DNA of 64,000 nt from Atopsyche davidsoni (GCA_022113835.1 JAILWY010000018.1:7851001-7915000), one strand, 5' to 3'; positions 1-13,500 are shown, numbered from the stretch's first letter. Notes: a model not told the origin generated them from the letters alone. Translations and numbers: made by a program.

Positions 1-229
1 TACAACTCTGAATACCATTTACGTTATTGTGTTTCTTTATTAAAAATATATGCAGTCTTGTTTACAAATGCATGATATATTTTTTAAATAATTTTAAAAT
101 AATGTTATTCTGCATATAGTTTTGCAGGGATTTATATTTTTATTCTAATTCACACTCGTTTCAATTATCTTAGGGTTTGTTACTTGAGTTGGTTTTTACT
201 GCATAGAGCAGCAACTAATGCTGGCCTAA
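1..229. other. AT-rich noncoding DNA, no feature seen
   Basis: Low-complexity AT-rich sequence without a reading frame, RNA motif or recognisable repeat. If the 5' exons of the hamlet-type gene lie before this window, this is intron; otherwise it is intergenic. Confidence 0.5.
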
Positions 230-490
230 TATTTACCCACCGGGTATCTCGCGCCGCGGGCTGGGATGTGGCGGGACCTCCTCCGAGCCGCGGAGGCCGA
301 TGATGGATGAGCAGCTCGCGCCCGGCCCGGCTCCTCTCCGCCTTTCTACTTCACCGGAATCTTCTTCAGCCGACACAAACGAACGCCCCGGGGGAGATCG
401 CGGAGATTGCCCTCCTGGCCTTATCGAGACTCGGCGGTGTAGCCAGAGCGGTGTTAGAATTGCGCGCCACCTGTTACCAGCTGACCGGAC
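230..490. promoter_or_regulatory. GC-rich, CpG-rich island, candidate regulatory element or exon
   Basis: An abrupt GC- and CpG-rich block in AT-rich surroundings. Two overlapping + frames stay open (74 and 65 codons), but neither shows a known domain, and GC-rich DNA opens frames by chance. It contains a short stem (CTCCG/CGGAG around 280-296) and ends near a CAGCTG E-box at about 479. It could be an enhancer, promoter or untranslated exon. I see no signal that decides between these. Confidence 0.3.
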
Positions 491-2090
491 AGATTTTTTT
501 TTAACAAAGAAAACAACGTTATAATAATTGTATTGAAAAAATTTAAAAGGCTTTATTTTTTTTTATGGTTGACAGTTTCATGTAGGTTTTTGAGATATTG
601 TACGTTTACACAATTTAACAAAAATAACAGTTCAAATTAATAATCAAAAAATAAATATCTTTTAATATCTAAAGGTCTTTTCTTCTAGTCTTAAAAGTGT
701 ATCAGAATCTACTACTCACAGTTTTTGCATCTACGTGCAACCTACCGAGAAAATCAAACTCTGCGTTTTTAAAATGCCGTCAAGGCGAAAAGTAAACCGT
801 TTAATTTATGCAACTCCAACTCATTAGTCTATTAAGATACGTCAATATTAATTGCAATATAACTAAAATGGATCCAAATGGTTATTTGAACTACTGTGGT
901 AGTAGTATAAAATCTGAAATATGCTTGAAGGTTTGTGGCTTGACTTTAATTCTCGGACAGCTTGTCGGCCGACCAGCTCGGACTCCGACGCAATGAAAGT
1001 ATGGCAGAGCGGAAAGTACGGCTCAGAGAGTTTATGTCAATTCAAATATTCCACTGCATAAAATAACGTGAATATTTGCTTGAAAACAGCGAGTTTAAAG
1101 TAGGCATGTTTGGCGTAGGCGACGTAGGTCAGTCTAATACTATATTTTTCAGATCCGGATGTATACTTGAATTTATAATTTCTAACATTTACTTTTTAAT
1201 TTGAATTAGTTATTTGAAGGTATAAATAATACGCTATTAAAACGTCTAGTATAAATCCGTCTAACAAGAATTTAAAATACCTCAATAAACTTAGAATCCT
1301 AATATTTATACAGTTGAACGAAGTTAAATGAAGTTTAAATAAAATAAAAAAATAATTTAAACTAACGTTTTGGTAGCACACGTATCATTGAAAGTATCAT
1401 TAATCAACAATGATGATCGTCGGCCGCTCGAGAGCTGACGTCATGCGGCTCATACATCGATATATTCCTAACAATGTAGACTTTTTTTTTTGTAACAACT
1501 TTGGTAGATGTTACGGTTATAGAAATACAGTAAGCTTGAAAAAAAAAAAAAACAATGGCTGTGTTCATTTATGAAGTACACAATTATTGGGTGCTGATCA
1601 AACAAAAGATAACTAAATTTAGCCTGGCTTATAATGTTTATAAATGTTAATAAATAAAAATATTGGATTTTTTTATTTTAGTGTTTGTTCTGCGAGTGAT
1701 GAGTTTTGTATGTTTTGTAAAGTTGGTTTTGATTATTACGATGTTAAGCATTTAGGGTTTTTTAAAACACAAATAAATAGTATTGTTACGGTCTAGCAGT
1801 AAGTTTGAAAAACGAAACAACAGAACGCTGGAAAACAAATGAACATCGAACCAAGCGGACTGTCAAATGTTATGGAAATATCGAAAAGCCGCAGTATTCG
1901 AACGGCCGTCATATGGCTAAGGTCACTACTCCATATTTAGATTGATAATATAAATATGTGTTAAAATAAATACAATGTACGTGAATTAAATAAATATAAC
2001 TTGTGTTGATATAAATACGCTTTCAATTGTGAACCCCGATACGTTACAGTATTTATTATTTAAAATTAGCCAAGGCAGTTGATCTAGCAG
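491..2090. other. Noncoding stretch, no gene seen
   Basis: AT-rich with T and A runs. Short GC-richer patches at about 950-1020 and 1415-1455 are too small to interpret. Reading frames of 60 codons or so here have AT-driven composition and no domain signature. Confidence 0.5.
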
Positions 2091-2091
2091 A

Positions 2092-2558
2092 ATGCTTCGG
2101 TCATCAGCACGTGGATATTTAAAAAAGCCAGTTGGGACGTCGGCCGGGAAATTGGTGGGCAGCTTCCGCGAGCGGGGCCGGCGAGGGGCCGCGGGCCTCG
2201 GCGGCGCACAACCGTTAGGGAGCGCGGCTCGGCTGCTCCAGTTCCGCGGCGCTCTCCCCGGCCGCGCCGCTCCCCGCCGGCGCCGCGGATCGCGCCTCCG
2301 CGACAATGGCTCTAGAAAAAAACGTAATGATTCGAGATTGAAAGTAAATATTTGCTTTAATGTGCTCCGGGTCACTTTCGTTTTTTTTCCGCGGTCTAAT
2401 TATCGTATTTGTTCGCAAAAAAGGCGCGCCGCTCGGATTGAGCCGTCCGGTCCGGACGAGACGTGGTGGTGGATTGACTTAATTGTTGTTTTTTGAGTGC
2501 TTTAATTATGGGATGTTTTTAGTGACTTGAGTCCCGGTACTTCGTGGTGCGAGTGACC
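2092..2558 (+). promoter_or_regulatory. Putative alternative promoter and 5' UTR of the hamlet-type gene
   Basis: A CpG-dense block (about 2100-2470) precedes a good translation start at 2559. A TGA in frame with that ATG lies at 2523-2525, so the frame cannot extend upstream and the leader is untranslated in it. An AGACGTG string at 2459-2465 resembles the insect downstream promoter element, but no initiator is seen at the proper distance, so the transcription start is not placed. Longer frames through this block (for example a 134-codon + frame ending at 2496) look like composition artefacts of a GC-rich leader. Confidence 0.35.
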
Positions 2559-2577
2559 ATGGCACTTTTACTATCAG
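2559..2577 (+). CDS. Putative alternative first coding exon (MALLLS + split Gly) of hamlet-type gene
   Basis: ATG at 2559 sits in the context ACCATGG, a strong start context, with an in-frame TGA 12 codons upstream at 2523. The frame encodes MALLLS, then one base (G at 2577), then a donor of the form CAG|GTATTT at 2578. The exon therefore ends with one base of a codon. The terminal exon at 28056 opens with the remaining two bases (GA), so the junction restores a Gly codon and reads [13 protein letters not shown]. Phase match has a one-in-three chance of arising at random, and the donor lacks G at +5, so this is a hypothesis. If real, the product would be about 335 residues, with the CtBP motif near residue 86 and the three C-terminal fingers from about residue 202, but no PR domain and no N-terminal fingers. 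Alternatively this is a first exon of longer forms with further exons not recognised here, or no exon at all. Confidence 0.35.
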
Positions 2578-5099
2578 GTATTTTTTTTTTGAGTTATTTA
2601 AATGTATAATTGTTTATTGTGTCGTGTTTAAGCCATCATTTCATTTATAATTTAATATGGTTACGATACTTCTCAAATCTTGTATCAATTTCAGAATGTG
2701 TGTCAATTATTAACATTGAATCTAAAATGAACAAACGCAGCTATTGTAATATAAAATGGACCGGTTTGTGATAGGTTTTCATTTACCGAGCGGCTCGCCC
2801 GGACCGCGTCCACGTAAATGTAAAAAGTGATTTTCCATCGACAGGCGGCTCGGAGACGCATCGGACGAAGCGCAGTAAGCTACCGTACAATGTAGGGCAA
2901 TAGAAAGTGAAAAGTTGTCATGGCTCGCATTAAATTGATACACATTTTATAGATGATCTGAAGATTTACGCGTTTCCGACGCACGGCTAACTTTTCCCGA
3001 GCGACGAGACAAATCAAGCGCACGCGGCCAGGCGTGAGGGATCGAGTGGCGGCGACTTCCATTACGGCCGCTATCAAATGCTACCGATGTTGAAACCTGA
3101 CATTTCTCTCGCAGAAAAAACGGATTGACCTTTGAAATGAATCTAGTTTTTCAACCTACGAAGACAGAAGCATTAGTAATACTCTTATTTACTTAAATGG
3201 AGTGCATTAAGCTCCTCGGAGTTTTTTATTTTGCGGGAATCGAGACCCGTTAGACATTCAGGTATCAGATACGACAGGACATTTGCGATGACTGATCGCC
3301 TTGAGTCATACTTCGAGCGGCGGCGTATCTCTCCGCCGGCAATCGAGGTAATTTAAATGACGATACTCATAAAGTCAACAATAAAACTGAATGCTCATCG
3401 CGGCTTAGAGACGTTTATTGTTAATAATCTTCAATAATATTTTTTAAATACAACGACCAGGAAATATACTATGATCGATCAATTTGATTAAATTGCAATT
3501 GCCATAAACTTTTTATTTTTTTAATCAGCCATTAATTATAATTCAATTTAACGATGACAAGATAACAAAATATGTATTTTTAGATTAGAAATATTTACAC
3601 GTACTTATTTAAGATAAAATATTCATACCTTTCAGAAAATTTAAATGATTAAACAATCAATAAAAATCAAATGCAAAGATTTATCTCATATTAACAAATT
3701 TGTCCGCTGACTTGCGACGCGAGCGTGGGATCTTCTCGAATCCTCGGGTTGTAAATCGATCACCTGCCGGGGACTAATTAGAAAGCGAGGCTCGGCCGCA
3801 TCTGTCGCAGTACAATCATACAGGTGACGATATTAAATTATATCGTCTGTAAAGCCTCCCATCCCGAAGGCGCCGCGTCCCATGGCGGCGGCGTCTCGTA
3901 AATCTCCGCCGGGCCAGCTTCCTCGGCGCTTGTTCACACGGCCGGCCGGGGTGATTTATATACTTTTAAGAGACTTTTTCGTATAAAATTACCGAGCAGC
4001 CTTCTCGAAAAGCGGCGATTCACACCGCGGATATTCGGAACTTATGCGAGGCGTCTTCGGCTCCAGCCGGAGTAGTCAATCTGGTTGGCATCTTTACTCC
4101 ATTAGATAAACAAAAACTGTAATTTACGTGTGAATCGATGGCCGATCCGAAAAGCAGGTTCATATATTTTTTGTCGGTATGGGTATCGAAGAAGTAAAAG
4201 TATTAATATAAATATAAAGGTCAATCTTCTCATGTATTGATGATCGCAGACGTTAATTATATTTCCGCTCAGTTTTGAGTGCTTTGTGAGAGAAGTGTTT
4301 GTTGAGCTGCACGTTTTTTGACGATTTATCACTTTTATGATTTACACAATTTTGTACGCGGATTCCGATACCTTGTAGCGCTATTCATTTTATTTTATAT
4401 ATATCTGCTTAAATATATTTCAGATCCATAAATTATCCTCTCCGACTTAAAATTATCATGTCGACAATTCTTTCTACCGAAATGCTTGAGATTTCCTTAG
4501 GCCGGCTTATTATTTTTATTTTTAAGAACAAAGTGATATACTTGCATATTTAAACGAGCGTGACATTTATGTCTAGAAACGGTGTGACATTGAAATCTAA
4601 AGTTCTCTAAACATCAAAATTAATTTAAATCCTACGACCACTCGCCGCTTAATATATTCAAAATTTGGGAAAATAAATTACTTAAGATTTTTTCCCACAC
4701 TCCATTTTGATGGTTCACCCACATTAATAGCTAAAATATTTTATTTTATTTTATTACAACATGAAAAGTATTATTTAACTTCATACCCATTTGTGTAGTT
4801 TCTTGCTATGCATATTTTTTTAATGCGAAATAATCGCTGAGTAAATAACAAAAATAAATAATTAACGGACTTGCAGTACAATATTTATATAACAATATAA
4901 AATGCGCTAGAAAAAATACAAAGAGATATACCGACATTTGGGAAACATTTTTTTTTTCTAGAATTGCTGAGAGAATGTCATTTATGAGCGTTGTTGGTCT
5001 TTTGAGATTTGAACATATTTTTTCTCTTTTTATATAATATACTTAGCACGCACATCAATTTAAAATTCAATTGGAGAAAAGCTGAGGCGAGTGAATAAG
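2578..5099. promoter_or_regulatory. Intronic block with GC-richer islands at 2965-3075 and 3700-4080
   Basis: The 3700-4080 island is the best candidate. It has two CACCTG/CAGGTG E-boxes (about 3761 and 3821), an AAATCGAT at 3753, a TAATTAG homeodomain-type core nearby, and a GC-rich centre (3860-3950). The rest is AT-rich with nothing identifiable. No coding exon is seen. Confidence 0.3.
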
Positions 5100-6390
5100 C
5101 TCTAGAAGAGACGGTTGCTCGGAACGATGGCAGGCACAGTATTCGAGGAAGCGACCGCAGCCGCCCTCCGATTAAAACTGTAGCGTCTCGGACGGACGCC
5201 GCGGAGTGCGCCTCCTCGGCCGGCCGCCGCGATCTCCCACAGCTCGCATTAAAGAGTCATCAATAATTATCATCATTCCGTGAAGGCTATGTTTATCTTG
5301 CGTTTTGGGCGGTTATATTAAAAATGGACGGATCGGTTCCCCGCGGACCTGCGGACCGGTTTGAGTGCCGCTCTTGTTTCGAGAGTCTTCCGAACCGAAT
5401 TCGTTTGACAGCTCCCTACTGAGATTAATTTGTCTTCTTTTGAAAGAGCTCGCTTCTATCATTACCAATTCTAAACACATTAATCTATCCGAGGATCTTT
5501 ATCTCCGATCGCTCAGCAATAATTGTATACTTAAGTGAAATTATGTGATTCGAGGATATTAATGTTATCGCAATTGTTTATATGGCATCGGATTACGTCC
5601 GCTTAGTGCTAATGGTAATGGGCCATAACAAAGAAGCCCAATTTATTATATGTAATGAAAATACCATTTTACCGCTTTGATCAGCGTTGTGATAAATCGA
5701 AATCTATAATATTTGTGACAACCGCTTAAAAAAATATCGAATGCAGTTGGTTAACAATAAAAAGCGCAATAAAACAAGATGCAGCCTAATCGTGCAACCG
5801 GCATCGATTATTTTTATCGACTGCGGCAACACACGTTATCGATTAATCGATTAGTATTTAGACGCGGTCGTACTGATTAGAAGCTATTTCACTATCGGAC
5901 ATAATTACTTCAAATGAATCATTTATGGCTTCCTATTCAGAGTCGACTATTAAATCCGAAATGTCTGAGTATTCACTTGTCAGGCGAGGGCACGGCAGCG
6001 AGTGTGGAGAAAACAGAAGAGCAAATTACGCGGCACGCAGAAGAACGTATTGCTTCCTTTGAAACCCGTTAAAAAGGAACACGCATCGTCACCGGCGGAT
6101 ATCGATTTATATTATTTATCTCTCCGAGTTAGGAGCCGTGCCGCATGACGTCTCGATCGTTCGGAAATGTTTTCATAAGTCATCCGACGGTCAGATACAC
6201 GACTCATCTCGCAGATAACTCATCTCTCGGCGGAGTCGGCCCACGCGTAACCTATTCGCCGTACAAAAAAACAGTCAATCGATGCTCTTGTGTGTTATGT
6301 TACATGACACATAGCGCAAAATATGATACTCGATTTCCAAATTTACACCACAGGGCCGCGCGGTTCATATTTCATTGGTAAATAGAAAGA
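5100..6390. promoter_or_regulatory. Candidate regulatory cluster with ATCGAT-type sites
   Basis: A GC-rich part at 5100-5420 is followed by mixed sequence. Between about 5800 and 5860 there are several closely packed ATCGAT/ATCGATT cores, the type bound by Cut/CUX and Onecut proteins. The 78-codon + frame at 6145-6381 has no domain. An intronic enhancer is an inference from motif density only. Confidence 0.3.
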
Positions 6391-6750
6391 GCACACGGTG
6401 ATACAACTTTTTTACAACTGAATATTGAATGCATCGTTTAAAACTATTTAACAACTCAAATTTTCGTAGATAAATCAAATTTTGATACAAGATGTACACA
6501 ATTATTGATGCTAATAAAATAAACCATCATTTTTGACTCATTCAATTTCAAATAGCTTTACAAAATGTTTTAATATATATTTTAAAATGTATTCATATTA
6601 ATTGTCATTTTGTTCATAAACAATTTTACTAACTGTGAGTAAGGTTTTTTGTATTTTTTTTATGAAACGTTAAAGATATACGATATTTTATGCTATATAG
6701 GTACGAAATTCAATATTTTTGACAGAGAGTACTTGGTGGAATTCCATTTT

Positions 6751-6953
6751 AATATTTTTGAATAAAATACTTGAGTGATTTTCCACATTTTCGTTTTTAT
6801 TAGTGACCGGTTTCGCCAACCTTTCATGTTGGCATTATCAAACAGAGCTCTCTCTCACTCTGTTTGATAATGCCAACGTGAAGGTTGGCGAAACCGGTCA
6901 TTAATAAAAACGAAAATGTGAAAAATCACTCTAGTATTTTATTCAAAAATATT
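6751..6953. mobile_element. Foldback (MITE-like) hairpin element, copy A
   Basis: Two arms of about 97 bp (6751-6847 and 6858-6953) are near-perfect reverse complements around a loop of about 10 bp. The arms include ACCGGTTTCGCCAAC and the matching GTTGGCGAAACCGGT. There is no coding capacity, so any movement would depend on another element's enzyme. The flank on the left (about 6705-6750, GTACTTGGTGGAATTCCA) is also found inverted at 24960-25008, so the full repeat unit is longer than the hairpin. The family name is not known to me. Confidence 0.8.
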
Positions 6954-9900
6954 AGTATATAGGTACATTCAACGAATTTTTTTGTTGTATTAATACCAGT
7001 AAATATATTATTTTCTTCATTCACAGTCCTTATTTTGTTATAAAACCTCTAAAGCGAAAAGATTTTAAATATCGGCAGTTGGTATATTATAAGGTAAAAG
7101 TTTTCCTACGACAATATTGCCTTTACCGCTAGCACGAGCACGCTGATGACTGTGTATGAACCAGATTAATCGATACCGATCGATGTGTATCCGTACATAA
7201 ACCGGAGTGGATTGTCAAGTTAGAAAGTTACATAGGATTCAATAAACATACGAGAGAGGAACCTTCCGAGCTCATCCGTTACAACTGCAATAAATACGAT
7301 CAATTAAAAACGGTCGGAGGGGCGGCGCGGCGGGGCTGCCTCGCTCGTTATTCCCATCGGATCCGCCGTTAATTCGTTAACACCGTTCCTGTGCGGGGAA
7401 CAGGCCCAATTAATGCTTCTTGTTTTGCGTAAGAAATTGTTATTGCTACATAGATTTCTGGAGCTTTAAAAAAACTATAGTTGTGAATAACACAGAATGT
7501 TTATGATAATTTTAAAAAATATTAACTCAAGGGCGTTTTCAAAAAATATACGCAAACAAATAAATCTTTTATACTCTTTTATTTGTACAAAATAAATGAA
7601 TAATTATTGGAACCAGGGATCCACAAAATTAATCACTGTTTTCACATTAACAAAATATTGTTGTTAATTGCATATATTCGTGATATGTATGGTTAGGTTA
7701 GGTTTACTAACGAAATTCGTGAATCTTAGAAGCTTTTATTCATATGAATCATTTTTACTGCTTGCATTCAGATTTAATTTATTTTTATAGAATAAAAAAT
7801 GAAATAAATAAATTTACTAATATAATTTGTAACTTGCACACGGTCACACGATTATACGGTCTGAACAAACATCGACATTTGATGTTTCAATCTTAATAAA
7901 GATTCCAAGAAGTAAGTATTTCTTTCTACTTCCGCAATTTATGTTATAATAAACGTTAAATCCAACTGCATCTCCCCCACGCAGCGCACATCTGCCATCA
8001 AATACAATATAAAACGAGCTATAAGAGTTTTGCTCGAGAAGCGCTCTAACCTTGAGAGGAATTTAAAATAAACAATGATCGTGTATAATTTGTAATAAAG
8101 TAACTATCCAAGACGATTATAGACTTCTTAACTAAATTGACAATCAGAAGGTTTCCGATTGCTCTTCGCCTTACTATAGGGATGCATTTAAGTATTTTTT
8201 TTTACAGTGTGAATAATGTGTACAGTGTGTTTTTTTGTTTGAGTGTTGTAAATAAAAGTTGAACCTTTAATAATATAAATACGAATATAATAATAATCCC
8301 GTTATAACCCGAGTACTGCAAGAGGAGATTAAAGCAACCAGCACTGATTGTCCGTCCGACCAAACAGCACTTTTCAACGACAAAATGGCCGGAGAGAGCT
8401 TCTTCCTGTTTCCTTTATGTTCGCAGGCAGCAGTATGTACGCGCATACATCTGTAATTAAATTTGCGCACTATTTGTTTATAATCTTATAATATAGTAAA
8501 AGAGCAATATTTAGGTAGTTTTTACGACCGCTTTATTAAATTGCACTGAGTGTTCAAAAGCTTAAACCATTTTGAAGCAAATCGAGCTATTGCTCGATTG
8601 ATTTGCTGGTTTGAAGAAGATGTCAGTACTCCGTATTCGCAAGTCGGCAGTGCGACCCCCGCCCCGGATAGTGCGGAGTCCCTGGCCGTCGGTTATCGAC
8701 TTGCCGTGATTTTAAATCTGCGGACGGCCGGCGATACAAGTTGCGACGGCTCTTCCGCTGCAGGGCCGCAAGTGCTCCTCGGCAACTTATTGCGTAGACT
8801 TCCTTCCATTAACGAGAGAAATGCGTGGGTGATTTTACATTAAAATATATATTTGTAATTGGCATCTATTTATCAATATTGTTTTTTTAGACATAAAATA
8901 TAATTAAATAACTTTTCAATAAATTAAACTTATATGCAATATATTTTGTTCAGATCACTCTAGTTAAATGAACGCTTACTCATAGTTAGTTTAAAAATTC
9001 TACATCTAAAAAAATAAACTTTTTTATTAATTATAAAAGTATTATTCATTTATATTTTAATTTAAATTATAAATAAAACCAATATTGAAATAAACACACT
9101 CAATCAATAGTTCATATTTGATTATTTGTAGTGTTAATTAAAAAAAATATCGTTTTCAAAACGAGCCGTTCATTTAGTGTGTGTGTAAATTCCTAGACTT
9201 TATTTATAAGGTCTTATATCAATTGCAATTATCATTAAAGAACTAATATCATAAATGGATGTTGAACAAACGGAGGCGCAGGCATGCAGACGCGCGCACA
9301 AGAGAGTATGGAATGGAAGAGTCGCTATTCACAACCGGTCGCGACGACTTTCTTCGATATTCGACTAGCTAATAGAATCTTACTATGAAATTGTTCATAA
9401 ATTATATAAACGTGTTTTACTGAAACGCCTTCTCATCATCACAAATCGTCTAAAGAAACCAGAGCAATGAGATCTTATTAAGGCTCGCTCCACGTAGTTT
9501 AGCGGAATGTGCGTTTGCATTGGGATTCTGCGTTATTCAATCGATTTCCTACTGCCAAACGTTATAAGCTCTCGTCGTTTAATGAGTTACCTAAAAGCAT
9601 ATTATGAATACAATGAAATCTGTTATTGTCAAACATAATTCAACACGAATCTTCAGTTATCGCCTGATACTTGGTGTATACAAAATACGTGTGTATTAAA
9701 ATATCAACGCATGGGTACAATTAAAACATTTTACATTTAAATAATTTTTATGACTTCTGAATTCTAAAATTAACTATGAAAAAATTAAATGTTAAAAACA
9801 AATATACATTGATAGCCAGAGCATTACATTATATATGATTACGTTTATTTTATATATTCCCGTAAATCCATATTTAGCTCTTTGTGGTGTTTTCTCGCTG

Positions 9901-10184
9901 CAAATTTAATGTGTGTAGTTTTATACCCTTGGCTGATCGATTTTTTTAGAATTCCATTTTTGTTACATAGCGGAATAATAATTTTAATGTAACAATTATA
10001 AAAAAATTCTGCTGCTTTCGTGTAAATATCCCTCGGCCTAAGGAATGTTTATTTGATCTCTGCTATAAATATCGCCTGTATCCTTCTGAACAAACGCAAG
10101 TAATTAAAATTTACATTTAAATTTAAATCGCTTTCAATTTACAACCAGCGTTAAGCAAATACAAAACAGTTAAAAGAAATACGC
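6954..10184. other. Intronic noncoding stretch, islands at 7120-7400 and 8560-8840
   Basis: Mostly AT-rich. The 7120-7400 patch has ATCGAT-type motifs (about 7168-7184) and a GC-rich segment. The 8560-8840 patch holds a 97-codon + frame of unremarkable sequence that I do not accept as a gene. Two TTAGG-like units at about 7692 are too few to be a telomeric array. Confidence 0.4.
8564..8612. repeat. Imperfect hairpin, about 49 bp
   Basis: AAACCA...TGGTTT and GCAAAT...ATTTGC pair across a CGAGC/GCTCG stem with a four-base loop. There are bulges on both arms (about seven bases left, four right). It could fold in RNA, but the stem is too interrupted for a convincing microRNA precursor. Confidence 0.4.
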
Positions 10185-10530
10185 TCCTATCGGCGGCCGC
10201 TACCGTGCGCGCTCGCTTCAATAATTTGTACCGCAATATCTCAGGCAGGTTATTCGTGTAAAATAAATTTAAACAAGTGTCAAAACGCTTGTAAATATTA
10301 AACGCGTGGCGATCTTCATTTGTGCGAAACAGAGTTTCGGTTCGGCCGCAATAAATTCGGCCGCGATCCGCGCCTCGCCTCCGAGGGACGCAATCAGAGC
10401 CTACAAGATCCGCGCTCGGCAAACCGGAGTTTCTCGGAAGGAGACACCCCGACACCGGGCCCGCGCAAATTGGAGTACTGCTCGAGTAATGGCGGTCATT
10501 TCGAGAGCCAGATCTCCGGCTGAATAAATA
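10185..10530. promoter_or_regulatory. GC-rich intronic island, candidate regulatory element
   Basis: A sharply bounded GC-rich block. Frames are open on both strands (140 codons on -, 73 and 67 on +) as expected from stop-poor GC-rich DNA. None shows a domain or splice-supported structure. Conservation with a related genome would tell whether it is a regulatory element. Confidence 0.3.
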
Positions 10531-13500
10531 AATAAACCAAAACATCTGAGAATCGATCTCTAAAACTATGGAAATAACAAACTGGAACGTTCACATTGAA
10601 ACATTTTAATCAAAACTTACAATGTTTTTTGAGTTGAAACATATAATAAATCGATGAAAAGAAACCAATTCCTTGATTTGTTTATTTATATTAAAAGCAA
10701 AAAAAAAAAAAGGATGATATTTAATGATTGGTATATAATCATTGAAACAAGATAAAGGGTATTTGTAGGTTATCATTTATCCATACCCCTACGTATAATA
10801 TCGGGGTTTAACTATTCACAATGAACGGTAATTTTATATATGCCATGTGTGTAGTTTAGTGTAGAAGGACTTGGGGATCCACTACACTATTTTCTCTAAG
10901 AAATCGATGAGCATAGATATATTCTCAGTGAGATGGTCGCCAACCTCCCTTAAGGAGAGGCACTCGAAGAAAAAAATGTGATTTTTTAACAGTAAGTAAA
11001 TTTATTTATCCGAAAATTTATTTTGAAAGTTTATGTATAGTATAGCTTATCTTCTCGGTAGCCAGTAGCTAGTATTCACCCCGCATACTGAGAGGCTGTT
11101 GGAATGAGCTGACGCATTCCCGGGCCGGTGTAGCCGATACGTGCAGTTTAATGGTTTGTCTCGCTTACATAAAGAGGAACGTGCCGCGTGCCGCACTATC
11201 GCCGCGGTAGCAGAACGCGGGCAACTGTCAAAACACAGCTGATCTTTCACCCGCTCGCGAGCCACACGACTGATTACAGTTTTAATTGCGCCCGGTTGCT
11301 GAGCGCCGCGGATGCTGCCGTGCATCTTATCCACTAATTAACGAAATGCCTTGCAGTGTTAAATATTATTTTAATATAAATTGAATTAATTATTAATACA
11401 AATATTGTTAAATTAATAATAACTTATACTGAAACACCCTCAACTACCGATAACTAAAAAAGTTTAAAACAGCATTTATTACGCACAGAATTCGTTTTCA
11501 ATTCTAAATAAACAAATATTATAAATAAGTCTTGAATTATTTTATATATATATTAGATATGTAGAACATATATACACAAAAGGATTTGCTTTCATTTTTT
11601 TTATAAACAAATCATTTATTAGGTAATATTTCACTGTCTTAAATTTATATGAACACATCATTCAAATATAAAAACTAATTACCGCTTCCGGAGACCAACA
11701 TATCATCTTCTTCGACAGCAGGTCAGTTTGTCTGGAGCTCTAAGCCTCGCCTAGGAAAGTGTTCATGATGACTCCTAATACCATTAATTAAGTCATTAAA
11801 GTAGGCTTCAATTAATTACCAAGCCACAAAGTACCGCTATCGTCTCTCACGTTATATCAATTAACTCTAGTTAGCTAATGGTTAATGAAAAATTTTACGG
11901 AATCTAGAGGAAGCGTGGCGCGAGGAAAAATTACATCGTTCATTTTTATACTTAGTTAACATCGATATAATGCCATCAATTATTTGTTTAAGAGATTTGG
12001 TAATATGTATGAAATGTCTCAATTTACTAGTTTTTTAAAAATATTTCTCTTTGCATATCTTAAATTCTGAAATTTTGTTTATATGGTAGGACAATATTAT
12101 TTTTTTAATAATAAAAATTTTATGTAAAATTGATGTGACCTCTAATAACTATGTGTCACCGAATGATTTATATTCACCGTTATTTAAATAAATGTAAAAA
12201 AAAAAAACAACAAAGATACCTAATTGAATTGGTCTCTTTGTGCCGCTATAATTTCCCCAGCCGGAAGCTTCGGCGGGTGTAAGTGCACATGCACCGGCGT
12301 AGCACTAGAACACCTGACACGCTGAACGCTCACGATTTTCACGCCAAAAGCTAATCACGTCTCAGCCCCCGGTACTGCGGCCTGTCGTTAGAGCGGGACC
12401 GAGCTCCACGTAAGTGCCTCAAATGAGGTACTTCCCCGGATCCAGTTCTGCTGTTCAGCTTCCGAAAGACTCATAATAATATGTTGCACATTACACATTC
12501 ACTATAATCATAAACGGATGAGTTATAGATAAACCGAGAGATGAACCTTTAGTAGGAAAAACATTAATTTAGACGTAAAACTCAGCTTATGAATTTTAGT
12601 AGTATTGTGAATGTAGCAGAAATAAATGGAACGAGGGTTTAAAATGAAACGTTAATTTATTTAGTAAATCAAATTATAAGGTGAATTAAGATTTATCAAA
12701 ATGATAGGTGAATTCAGGATGCAACAGTTGAAATAGCAAGCGTCGGATTTATATAAATAATGTTTAGATTTAATATTGGAAATCAATCATATGGCATTAA
12801 ATATTTTGATGGGAGCCTAATCGATTTTTTTCAGACACTTGTTAAATTCTTATATTTTCTTTTTAGCTTCAAGATGCTGTTGATAAATGAGCTATTTTTT
12901 TATGGTGTACTTTTTGTCGATATATTTTCTCCATACGTTAAAAATTATGACATAGAAATCAATAACTGCCGCACCGAGTACTCCGCGTACTAATATATAT
13001 TGAGTCATTAATTATTTCCTACAATATGTACGTACGACATACTCTCATTTATAAATTCAATGGATTAAGTTTTTATTCTGACGAATAAATTTATATTTAA
13101 TATTTATTGAAGAGTTACAATTTTTTATATCTGGTGAAATGTGATGTTTCCATTTATTTAAATACGATAAACTTTTATATAAATACAGAATCATTGAATG
13201 TATATTTAAAGTACAATAAATTCCTTGTTGTCCCTATAATATATTTTTGTTAATCATTGCAAACTTTTAAATTTTTTTCTAATATACTTAAAAGCTAAAA
13301 TTTAAAGTATTTTTTACTAATATTCAATAATATGTGAATGAGTAAAACATACCTTTTTTTGTTTAAATTATGTGTTCAGTGTAATGTTTATAAGAAAAAT
13401 AATTCTATAGACCTTTTATGATTTTGCAGCTTCCATTTTTATCAACATTTTTGTTAAAAAACAATGCAAGTACGATAAAAATTGAAATGTATTACTAATT

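Noticed and set aside
2092..2496. 134-codon + frame before the putative first exon
   Set aside because: Arg-rich translation of a CpG-rich leader, no domain, and stops before the better start at 2559.
7690..7703. GGTTAGGTTAGG telomere-like units
   Set aside because: Only two units; common by chance in AT-rich insect DNA.
10123..10545. 140-codon minus-strand frame
   Set aside because: Composition-driven open frame in a GC-rich island; no domain, and the opposite strand is open too.
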